A DNA stretch of 64,000 bases from NCBI GenBank assembly GCA_948470475.1, contig OX419337.1, positions 36,115,832 through 36,179,831 on the forward strand, read 5' to 3'. A program made the translations under genes and the position numbers. The DNA is from Galaxea fascicularis. Lineage: Eukaryota; Cnidaria; Anthozoa; Scleractinia; Euphylliidae. This document shows positions 10,701-22,900 of the stretch, piece by piece. Positions within the stretch are counted from its first letter, which is position 1. Each line of letters starts with the position of its first letter. The notes under the pieces are model-generated. The model ran no database searches. It saw only the letters and a list, made by a program, of their open reading frames with translations, and was not told the origin of the DNA.

Positions 10701-13700
10701 ACACCCTCATAACTTTGCCCTTGGTCTTCTGTGCCCCTCACAGACCACATCCTTAATAACTGCCTTAGCTTGACCCTCCATCAGGTAATTTAACTGTAGG
10801 CCACACTCACGATATTTGAATCACCAGGCATCGCCATGTCAAGTGCAATGTGAGCCACACGGATGACGAAATCAGGAGCATCAAACTGTTCAAACAACTT
10901 CATCACCTGGGGAAGAAATTCAAAGAATCACATTATAATGTTCAAAACACAAGCAAAATAATTTCTCACTATTTAGCTCCATCGTATATTAAAGATATTT
11001 TTTTTTAATCAACGTTTTAGGCCAGTTTTAACTGACAAAAACTGTTAAAACTGGGCATCTTCAGGAAAAATAAGAAAAGAACAGTCAGTGTTGTGGACTG
11101 AAATGTTTGCTTTGCAATCCAAAATTTGCTTTGCTCTTCTGTGACACAACTATTGGAAAAATGACTTTTAACTTATAATAAATTGTTGCAATTGAGGAAA
11201 ACAAATTTAAAAAAATTGTAAACTAAAACTTAAAAAAAACGTAACCACACCTTGAGAGACTTCATAACAATTTTGTGAAAGTAAGTCAACAACAATATTA
11301 ACTTTAAAAAAACAGTTTCATTCTCAGAATAATGCCGAAAAAGATAACAAGATTGAAATGAGAGGCGAAAGTTTGAAAGACACAGTTTGCTGCAAATTTG
11401 TTGTGTACATGGTGTGTTCTAATGATCAGCTTTCCTTGAAGGCACATCATACTTTAACGTAAAATAGAACAAGTAATGTTGGGATGTCTGTGGCATCACT
11501 TTGAAACACCTTCACCATGAGGGAGTCCATTGAACCTGGAAGAACACAAAAAAACAGGGAGATCGAGTGACTCTCTGTCACATACCCCTTCTTCCCACCA
11601 AGAAGAGTAGGAAGAAGGGAAAGCTAGACAAAAAAAGGCTTAAAATTATCTAGTTTTGGTTAGGACTGTCATTCCACTTTGAGTCACATTACATAACAAA
11701 TAACAAATTTGTTTGTAGTGAGTAAAATAATAATAGAAGAAGAAGAATGTGTATTTATACTGCGCAAATTCAACATAAGTTTTCAAATGTGCCTTACTCT
11801 AAATCCTTTACAATTCTCAATCAAATTTACAATTCTTTACAATTCTCACATCAAATCAAATGTTGGTTTTTGCAGAGAGAAGAAAACCAGAGTACCCCGA
11901 AAAAAACCTCTCGGAGCAGAGTAGAGAACCAACAAACTCAGCCCATATATGACGCTGAGTCCAGGATTCGCACCTGGGACACCTTGGTGGAAGGCAAGCA
12001 CTCTCACCACTTTGCCAACCATGCTCCCATACACAAACCTTCATATACAACAGACAAGATCACAAGTAACATCAAGGCGCCATCAAGGGTTTTCAAACAT
12101 TACAGGTATTAAAGGTTATGTCCTGATATGACAGCTCTGGTAAACGGGCTCAGTACCCACGGTACAGCCACTCACCAATTCCCCGAGCAGCCTTCAGAAA
12201 GTATCCTAAGGCCTTGTGGTGTTCCCCCAACATCAAATGCGATTGGCCAAGCAAGAATTGCCATGATGACTGACAGCTGTCACACCAATAACAAACCAGA
12301 TGAGCGTACTCTTGAAGGTACAGATACTGGTAACTGGACAGCAGGAATTCTGGGAAGAGTACACTCTGACGTGATGGCCAGCTTGTGATTGAATGTTAAG
12401 GACCATGATATTTGTACTGAACAAATGTCATAATACTATCCTAAGAACAGTATGAAAAAAATTAATCCTTTGAGACTGAGGGCAGACATATTTTAACAAA
12501 GTGAATTTGACAACAGTGACAATGTGATGCCCAGATCTAAAAACCAACTAGACCAATGGCAGAAAGCCAAAATTGCGCACCGGAAGTTGCAGCTGGTTCT
12601 TTTCACATGCTTTGGCATTCTTATTTGGCATTAGCCGTTTTCATACTAGAGATGCATTATCCATCTGGATGACTTTGGGCAAACATATGGACTTCGTCTG
12701 GTTATGCTTCTCCAGTATAAAGACGGGCACAAGACACATTAGGCGTCCAGACGAATTATCCTTCATAGTTCGTCTTGAATGACGAATTTCGAGCGAGAGT
12801 TTGCCTAGACGCATAAGTCGTCTTGTGCCCGTCTTTATACTGGAGACGCATAACCAGACCAAGTCCATATGTTTGCCAAAAGTCATCCAGACGGATCATG
12901 CGTCTCATATCGTTCGTCCCGTCTTTACACTAGTCGGCTAAAATGGAAGACAGATAAGTCATCTGGACAGATAATGCGTCTCTAGTATAAAACAGCCATT
13001 GTGTTGTATTTGCTAAATCTGCCTATTAATGATGTGAGGATGAATGACGCTCAGAAAAGAGCCAATGTCGCAGCCTGTTTTGTTCATACAGAGTACATTA
13101 ATAAATAGAACAAGGTATAATTTCAGAAAGGACCCTCATTGATTGTACTGTAAGAATCAAGATTCAATTGAATAAAGTTCCTTCAGTTTTTTTAATTTCT
13201 AACTTGAAGACAAACGGTATAAAAATAATGACAACCATCCAAACTTTCAAGCCTTTGCTTGCAATGACACTAATCATATTTTCTGTCACGAACTGGGCTC
13301 TCAAACAACTAAAAACTGTCAGTCAGCAAGGATACATAAGGTCCAGCAAGGTGTACACAGCCTGGTTAAAAAATGTGGACCACAGAAAGCATGGAGCTTG
13401 ATCTTGCATCTCCTGTGAGGTCTTGATCAGATGGGCCAGGTGCCTCCTCACCTGCATCCCTCCAATGCCACCCAGAAACAGCTCCGTGACAGTAAGAGAC
13501 GGGTCATCTACTGGGTAGAAATGCACATTAAACTATTTCATCCAAACAACATGCATATTCTCGTAACTGGTCTTCTCATATTTCTCATACTACTAGTTCA
13601 GAGAAATTGGTTAAACATCAAGACATGTTTGATGATCATTTCGTTTATTCTCATAACCTGTATGTTAGCTGAAATAGTGATTACTGTAAGGAGAAAGTAG

Positions 13701-16700
13701 GATCTGGTCACTGCTAGGACTTTTAGGGTTAAAGAATCTGTCTTGTTATATGAGCTTACTTCATTTTTATTTATCCCTAGTTTATTTATCATACCTGTCC
13801 AAAAACTACAGTCACACCTCTATTAAGGGGTTCCCTATTAAACAGCCACCCCCGATTAGGCGGCCAGTAGTCTAAGCCCCGATGACGGTTCTTCTATTGT
13901 TTTTCACCATTGTTAAGCGATCACTTAATAGGGAGTTTACCTACATTAATAAATAACCGTATTTGGCTATGAAAGCCAAAGATTACCTATAATATGGACT
14001 TAACTTGAAAAAAAGAGAAACTTTTTCATATTCTTCCCGTAGTGGGAAAATGATCAAAGAAGACGTTCACACCTTACCTAAAACTGCTTTTGATTCCATG
14101 CCATCACTTATTTCCAAAGCTGCTAGCTGTTTTAAGTTTGACTCTCTGTCAAAGAAAAAGGATTTTGAGAAAAATGTAACAATCATAGGTTGACAAGCAA
14201 AGACCTTATTTCAAAATGGCTCCCATTCTAATAATTATTCAAATTAGGGCTCCTTGTTGCTCCGTTCAAAGTAAAATATTCTTTTGAATTTTGCTCTTAA
14301 GAATGAGGTAGCAAGGGATAATATTAATGAATAAAAATAAAAGAATATTAGAATGGGAGCATAAAGGATGTACATAATGCTAACATTAGGCTCAAGGGGA
14401 ACCCCGTGTCGCATTCACTTATGCATCATTTCATTTGGCGATTATCAGTGTTCCAAATAACTTTCAGAGTTAGGGGGTCACGTAAGATTTTTATGGGGTC
14501 AGTAGACATGGGTTATCCCAACTCAGTCTGTCAGATCAGGGAACCAGCTTTCTTAGGTTTTTAACCCAGAGTTCACCCACTTTTATTCACACACTCTTTA
14601 TTCTTATTCTGAAGTTAAAAATTTATTTAAAATGCTCTAACAAAAGTTCCTGGATCCTGTGTAAGCTTACATGGCATTGGATGGAGCAGGCATGGTTAGT
14701 TGTTCTGTGATCCAGTGCAAGGCAACAAAAGAATTCAGTAACAACACAGTTTGAGGAATGTACACTGACGATACTTCTCCCACTGTCCTGACATCCAAAC
14801 CAATCTGGAAAAACACAATTTGTTTGAGATACTACATTAGGAATAGTTTGAATGATCCAAGCACAGAAACCTTAACTACTAATATTATGCCCATAAATCT
14901 ATTTTGCCATGGCTGCAAGGTTGAGCTTCAGTTTGGGAATGCCATGCTACAGCTCTCAGTTAGTACACACGCTGTGATTGATCAATTTTGTGGGTTGTAT
15001 TGTACTTTATTACACGACTTAGGCAGTCAGAGGGCCAATAACTAAAATCGACCAATAAGATTGCTCTATTGCCGGTCCGATATTCTCTAAGTATTGGACC
15101 GGGTATTGTCCCGAATGATCCCGCGTTGTATAAGCCGAGTAAAATTTTTCCCCGAAACCAGCAGCCATTAGTGAATAAAAATCATCTCAGCGGAATTAAC
15201 AAGTAGAAATTGCAACACTGGAATCGAAATACAGACGAGAACGACAAAAGACCAGATCTGTGCAGGTTTCTGTTTTAAACAATTTTCTTGCAGCTCTGGG
15301 AAAAGTTCACAGCAGCATTCGCTACGGGAAATCCTTCGAAGGATCGGTGTTCTTTTAAAACTAAAAATCAACAAAGTAAAAGTGGTCTTTTACCTGCGCT
15401 CGCTGAAATCTACCAATCACCAGCTTGAAACGTTTAACTTTTACAGCGTCACGTTTAGTAAAGACGAGAAGAATCGCTGCTCTCGTTGTTTTTGTTATTC
15501 TGCTCGGCCGCGGTTCCAGTTTTTATGCCGCACGCATCAGATAAATTTGAAGAGGCTCAGGATATTTCTTTCATAGCCATGATATTTCTTTTGCTTATCC
15601 CTCAGGTTGCTTGTTTCCGACCAGTTTCGGTTAGGTAATGTTCTAGTTCATCATAGTCTTTTTAAACTGAAATAATTATGTCTTCATTTTGATGAAATTC
15701 GCACATGGCGCCGTTGTTTGTATGGATTACAAATTCGCTTTCTTCCTCGGCACGGACATCCATGTGAAAGCCGTTCCATCCACTTTTTTAAAACATTGAC
15801 AATTTACAGCAGTCCTGAGCCAATAACATAGAGTAATTTTCCGGAGATGAAGCTCCTGCCGGCGTTCCTATCGGATACTTTCGTTAAACTCATTCAACTT
15901 TTCCCAGAAACGCTGCAACAAAACTAAGGTTTTCGCGCCCTTTTCGTTTAGTCAAGCGATTAACAAATGTTGCCATTTCACGGTTTTCTCTTTCTCTACG
16001 TTTATTTCTTTCATTTGCTTTTGGTTCAGATTCTCAATTCGTGGTCGCAGTGTTTTAATAAAACAAATATTCTACTCGGGCTTGCTGGATATGAAATGAT
16101 AAATAACAATGAGGCGCGTAACGCCGAGTTGGTTATGATCAGCGCGCCCTCGTAGAATAATGGTTAATTAACTAAGCGCGAGGGCCGTGTCTTCAGTCGT
16201 GTAATAAATCTCTTATTAACCAAGCTTGCTCGGGACCGTACTGGGAGAATATCGGCCCTCGGTCTTTTTTGTACGGACCTCGCTGCGCTCGGTCCGTACT
16301 GCCAAGACCTCGGGCCGATATTCTCCCAGTACGGCCCTCGCGCTTGCTTAATAAGATATATGTACGGACCTCAAACTCAGTTAATAAGAGGTATTTATTC
16401 ACCCTTTAAACTCTAATATCAGCATGTATATTCTCCTTACTGTTCTCTATACATTTTCTATGGTAATGCTGAGGAGAATTTGTTAAACAATCAAGACATT
16501 TTTTTATATAAGTAGCAGGGAGAAGTTGTTAAAATATCAAGCAAATTCATTGTGTGATCATCCCTTAACTCTTGTGACCACTGCATTATAAAGCGTTGAT
16601 AAATTATTACAAAGATAAGTTTGATGGTGAACACTGTTAGTATTTTAAGGATTTAAAACACACTGTGTTTGACCGAGGAGTGACGAACAGAAAGATTGGA

Positions 16701-16930
16701 TTAATAATGTAGTTGACTACCAAATTAATCCAACTATTCTGAGCTAGATTTTGAACACTGTACCTTTTTGACATTGAGCTTTGTTATCAAGCTAAGCAGT
16801 ACCAAGAGATGCTTGCAAACAGTCATCCGTGATGAAATCATTTGGTGAGAGGACATAGAAAGAAGAGACAAGGAAAGTGGACTGCTGAGTAAATAGCTAC
16901 AGTTCATCACTTGATATGCCTCAGACCAAC
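7706..16930 (-). CDS. NUP160: NUP160 exons 19-29, alpha-helical part up to the gap
   Basis: Eleven exons, residues about 668-1095, all from the alpha-solenoid. Diagnostic stretches are ESNLKQLAALEISD, TVTELFLGG, LMLGEHHKALGYFLKAA, NIFKHHLELGHNDLAYNAL, ERGQTRELIEYPFINL, HNYYDMLYAFHVFRGNYRK and YEHAMRLGQEVSGLDSLQ. Exon 21 (68 bp) is needed to keep phase between exons 20 and 22. Exon 29 ends at CAG/GTACAG; the next family segment, which should follow directly, was not found before the N gap. Confidence 0.92.
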
Positions 16931-19900
16931 CTGCAAAAGAAATAAACAAACATTAACAGGACCCTCAAAGCTCTTTCCCACCAACTTCCTTTCCTCCCCT
17001 CCCCTATCAAACTGCTTCCTTTCCTCCCCTCCCCTATCAAACTGCTTCTTTTCCTCCCCTCCCCTATCAAACTGCTTCCTTTCCTCCACTCCCCTATCAA
17101 ACTGCTTCTTTTCCTCTCCTCCCCTATCAAACTGCTTCCTTTCCTCCCCTCCCCTATCAAACTGCTTCTTTTCCTCCCCTCCCCTATCAAACTGCTTCTT
17201 TTCCTCCCCTCCCCTATCAAACTGCTTCCTTTCCTCTCCTCCCCTATCAAACTGCTTCTTTTCCTCCCCTCCCCTATCAAACTGCTTCCTTTCCTCCACT
17301 CCCCTATCAAACTGCTTCCTTTCCTCCACTCCCCTATCAAACTGCTTCCTTTCCTCTCCTCCCCTATCAAACTGCTTCTTTTCCTCCCCTCCCCTATCAA
17401 ACTGCTTCCTTTCCTCCCCTCCCCTATCAAACTGCTTCTTTTCCTCCCCTTCCCTATCAAACTGCTTCCTTTCCTCCCCTCCCCTATCAAACTGCTTCCT
17501 TTCCTCCCCTCCCCTATCAAACTGCTTCCTTTCCTCCCCTCCCCTATCAAACTGCTTCCTTTCCTCCCCTCCCCTATCAAACTGCTTCCTTTCCTCCCCT
17601 CCCCTATCAAACTGCTTCCTTCCCTCCACTCCCCTATCAAACTGCTTCTTTTCCTCTCCTCCCCTATCAAACTGCTTCCTTTCCTCCACTCCCCTATCAA
17701 ACTGCTTCTTTTCCTCCCCTCCCCTATCAAACTGCTTCCTTTCCTCCACTCCCCTATCAAACTGCTTCCTTTCCTCCACTCCCCTATCAAACTGCTTCCT
17801 TTCCTCCACTCCCCTATCAAACTGCTTCCTTTCCTCTCCTCCCCTATCAAACTGCTTCCTTTCCTCTCCTCCCCTATCAAACTGCTTCCTTTCCTCTCCT
17901 CCCCTATCAAACTGCTTCCTTTCCTCTCCTCCCCTATCAAACTGCTTCCTTTCCTCTCCTCCCCTATCAAACTGCTTCCTTTCCTCTCCTCCCCTATCAA
18001 ACTGCTTCCTTTCCTCTCCTCCCCTATCAAACTGCTTCTTTTCCTCTCCTCCCCTATCAAACTGCTTCCTTTCCTCTCCTCCCCTATCAAACTGCTTCCT
18101 TTCCTCCACTCCCCTATCAAACTGCTTCCTTTCCTCTCCTCCCCTATCAAACTGCTTCCTTTCCTCTCCTCCCCTATCAAACTGCTTCCTTTCCTCCACT
18201 CCCCTATCAAACTGCTTCTTTTCCTCTCCTCCCCTATCAAACTGCTTCCTTTCCTCCACTCCCCTATCAAACTGCTTCTTTTCCTCCCCTCCCCTATCAA
18301 ACTGCTTCCTTTCCTCTCCTCCCCTATCAAACTGCTTCCTTTCCTCCCCTCCCCTATCAAACTGCTTCCTTTCCTCCACTCCCCTATCAAACTGCTTCCT
18401 TTCCTCCACTCCCCTATCAAACTGCTTCCTTTCCTCCACTCCCCTATCAAACTGCTTCTTTTCCTCTCCTCCCCTATCAAACTGCTTCCTTTCCTCCACT
18501 CCCCTATCAAACTGCTTCTTTTCCTCCCCTCCCCTATCAAACTGCTTCCTTTCCTCTCCTCCCCTATCAAACTGCTTCCTTTCCTCCCCTCCCCTATCAA
18601 ACTGCTTCCTTTCCTCCACTCCCCTATCAAACTGCTTCCTTTCCTCCACTCCCCTATCAAACTGCTTCCTTTCCTCCACTCCCCTATCAAACTGCTTCCT
18701 TTCCTCCCCTCCCCTATCAAACTGCTTCCTTTCCTCCACTCCCCTATCAAACTGCTTCCTTTCCTCCACTCCCCTATCAAACTGCTTCCTTTCCTCCACT
18801 CCCCTATCAAACTGCTTCCTTTCCTCCACTCCCCTATCAAACTGCTTCCTTTCCTCCACTCCCCTATCAAACTGCTTCCTTTCCTCCACTCCCCTATCAA
18901 ACTGCTTCCTTTCCTCCACTCCCCTATCAAACTGCTTCTTTTCCTCTCCTCCCCTATCAAACTGCTTCTTTTCCTCTCCTCCCCTATCAAACTGCTTCCT
19001 TTCCTCCACTCCCCTATCAAACTGCTTCCTTTCCTCCACTCCCCTATCAAACTGCTTCTTTTCCTCTCCTCCCCTATCAAACTGCTTCTTTTCCTCTCCT
19101 CCCCTATCAAACTGCTTCCTTTCCTCCACTCCCCTATCAAACTGCTTCCTTTCCTCCACTCCCCTATCAAACTGCTTCCTTTCCTCCACTCCCCTATCAA
19201 ACTGCTTCCTTTCCTCCACTCCCCTATCAAACTGCTTCCTTTCCTCCACTCCCCTATCAAACTGCTTCTTTTCCTCTCCTCCCCTATCAAACTGCTTCTT
19301 TTCCTCTCCTCCCCTATCAAACTGCTTCCTTTCCTCCACTCCCCTATCAAACTGCTTCCTTTCCTCCACTCCCCTATCAAACTGCTTCCTTTCCTCCACT
19401 CCCCTATCAAACTGCTTCTTTTCCTCTCCTCCCCTATCAAACTGCTTCTTTTCCTCTCCTCCCCTATCAAACTGCTTCTTTTCCTCTCCTCCCCTATCAA
19501 ACTGCTTCCTTTCCTCTCCTCCCCTATCAAACTGCTTCTTTTCCTCTCCTCCCCTATCAAACTGCTTCCTTTCCTCCACTCCCCTATCAAACTGCTTCCT
19601 TTCCTCTCCTCCCCTATCAAACTGCTTCCTTTCCTCCACTCCCCTATCAAACTGCTTCTTTTCCTCTCCTCCCCTATCAAACTGCTTCCTTTCCTCCACT
19701 CCCCTATCAAACTGCTTCCTTTCCTCCCCTCCCCTATCAAACTGCTTCCTTTCCTCCACTCCCCTATCAAACTGCTTCTTTTCCTCTCCTCCCCTATCAA
19801 ACTGCTTCCTTTCCTCCACTCCCCTATCAAACTGCTTCCTTTCCTCCACTCCCCTATCAAACTGCTTCTTTTCCTCCCCTTCCCTATCAAACTGCTTCCT

Positions 19901-22900
19901 TTCCTCCACTCCCCTATCAAACTGCTTCCTTTCCTCTCCTCCCCTATCAAACTGCTTCCTTTCCTCCACTCCCCTATCAAACTGCTTCTTTTCCTCCCCT
20001 TCCCTATCAAACTGCTTCTTTTCCTCTCCTCCCCTATCAAACTGCTTCCTTTCCTCCACTCCCCTATCAAACTGCTTCCTTTCCTCCACTCCCCTATGAA
20101 GCTGCTTCTTTCCTCCACTCCCCTATCAAACTGCTTCCTTTCCTCTCCTCCCCTATCAAACTGCTTCCTTTCCTCCCCTCCCCTATCAAACTGCTTCCTT
20201 TCCTCCCCTCCCCTATCAAACTGCTTCCTTTCCTCCCCTCCCCTATCAAACTGCTTCTTTTCCTCTCCTCCCCTATCAAACTGCTTCCTTTCCTCCACTC
20301 CCCTATCAAACTGCTTCCTTTCCTCCACTCCCCTATCAAACTGCTTCTTTTCCTCTCCTCCCCTATCAAACTGCTTCCTTTCCTCCACTCCCCTATCAAA
20401 CTGCTTCCTTTCCTCCACTCCCCTATCAAACTGCTTCCTTTCCTCCACTCCCCTATCAAACTGCTTCCTTTCCTCCACTCCCCTATCAAACTGCTTCCTT
20501 CCCTCCACTCCCCTATCAAACTGCTTCCTTTCCTCTCCTCCCCTATCAAACTGCTTCCTTTCCTCCCCTCCCCTATCAAACTGCTTCCTTTCCTCCCCTC
20601 CCCTATCAAACTGCTTCCTTTCCTCCCCTCCCCTATCAAACTGCTTCCTTTCCTCCACTCCCCTATCAAACTGCTTCCTTTCCTCCACTCCCCTATCAAA
20701 CTGCTTCCTTTCCTCTCCTCCCCTATCAAACTGCTTCCTTTCCTCTCCTCCCCTATCAAACTGCTTCCTTTCCTCTCCTCCCCTATCAAACTGCTTCCTT
20801 TCCTCTCCTCCCCTATCAAACTGCTTCTTTTCCTCCCCTCCCCTATCAAACTGCTTCTTTTCCTCCCCTCCCCTATCAAACTGCTTCCTTTCCTCTCCTC
20901 CCCTATCAAACTGCTTCCTTTCCTCCACTCCCCTATCAAACTGCTTCCTTTCCTCTCCTCCCCTATCAAACTGCTTCCTTTCCTCTCCTCCCCTATCAAA
21001 CTGCTTCCTTTCCTCTCCTCCCCTATCAAACTGCTTCCTTTCCTCTCCTCCCCTATCAAACTGCTTCCTTTCCTCCACTCCCCTATCAAACTGCTTCTTT
21101 TCCTCCCCTCCCCTATCAAACTGCTTCCTTTCCTCTCCTCCCCTATCAAACTGCTTCCTTTCCTCTCCTCCCCTATCAAACTGCTTCCTTTCCTCCACTC
21201 CCCTATCAAACTGCTTCCTTTCCTCCCCTCCCCTATCAAACTGCTTCCTTTCCTCCCCTTCCCTATCAAACTGCTTCTTTTCCTCCCCTCCCCTATCAAA
21301 CTGCTTCCTTTCCTCTCCTCCCCTATCAAACTGCTTCCTTTCCTCCACTCCCCTATCAAACTGCTTCCTTTCCTCTCCTCCCCTATCAAACTGCTTCCTT
21401 TCCTCCACTCCCCTATCAAACTGCTTCCTTTCCTCCACTCCCCTATCAAACTGCTTCCTTTCCTCTCCTCCCCTATCAAACTGCTTCCTTTCCTCCACTC
21501 CCCTATCAAACTGCTTCCTTTCCTCTCCTCCCCTATCAAACTGCTTCCTTTCCTCCACTCCCCTATCAAACTGCTTCCTTTCCTCCCCTTCCCTATCAAA
21601 TGGCTTCCTTTCCTCCCCTCCCCTATCAAACTGCTTCCTTTCCTCCCCTCCCCTATCAAACTGCTTCCTTTCCTCTCCTCCCCTATCAAACTGCTTCCTT
21701 TCCTCCCCTCCCCTATCAAACTGCTTCCTTTCCTCCACTCCCCTATCAAACTGCTTCCTTTCCTCCCCTCCCCTATCAAACTGCTTCCTTTCCTCCACTC
21801 CCCTATCAAACTGCTTCCTTTCCTCCACTCCCCTATCAAACTGCTTCCTTTCCTCTCCTCCCCTATCAAACTGCTTCCTTTCCTCCCCTCCCCTATCAAA
21901 CTGCTTCCTTTCCTCCACTCCCCTATCAAACTGCTTCCTTTCCTCCCCTCCCCTATCAAACTGCTTCCTTTCCTCTCCTCCCCTATCAAACTGCTTCCTT
22001 TCCTCCACTCCCCTATCAAACTGCTTCCTTTCCTCCACTCCCCTATCAAACTGCTTCCTTTCCTCTCCTCCCCTATCAAACTGCTTCTTTTCCTCCCCTC
22101 CCCTATCAAACTGCTTCCTTTCCTCCCCTCCCCTATCAAACTGCTTCCTTTCCTCTCCTCCCCTATCAAACTGCTTCCTTTCCTCCCCTCCCCTATCAAA
22201 CTGCTTCCTTTCCTCTCCTCCCCTATCAAACTGCTTCCTTTCCTCCACTCCCCTATCAAACTGCTTCCTTTCCTCCCCTCCCCTATCAAACTGCTTCCTT
22301 TCCTCCACTCCCCTATCAAACTGCTTCCTTTCCTCCACTCCCCTATCAAACTGCTTCCTTTCCTCTCCTCCCCTATCAAACTGCTTCCTTTCCTCCCCTC
22401 CCCTATCAAACTGCTTCCTTTCCTCCACTCCCCTATCAAACTGCTTCCTTTCCTCCCCTCCCCTATCAAACTGCTTCCTTTCCTCTCCTCCCCTATCAAA
22501 CTGCTTCCTTTCCTCCACTCCCCTATCAAACTGCTTCCTTTCCTCCACTCCCCTATCAAACTGCTTCCTTTCCTCTCCTCCCCTATCAAACTGCTTCCTT
22601 TCCTCCACTCCCCTATCAAACTGCTTCCTTTCCTCCCCTCCCCTATCAAACTGCTTCTTTTCCTCCCCTCCCCTATGAAACTGCTTCCTTTCCTCCACTC
22701 CCCTATCAAACTGCTTCCTTTCCTCCACTCCCCTATCAAACTGCTTCCTTTCCTCCACTCCCCTATCAAACTGCTTCCTTTCCTCTCCTCCCCTATCAAA
22801 CTGCTTCCTTTCCTCCCCTCCCCTATCAAACTGCTTCCTTTCCTCCACTCCCCTATCAAACTGCTTCCTTTCCTCTCCTCCCCTATCAAACTGCTTCCTT

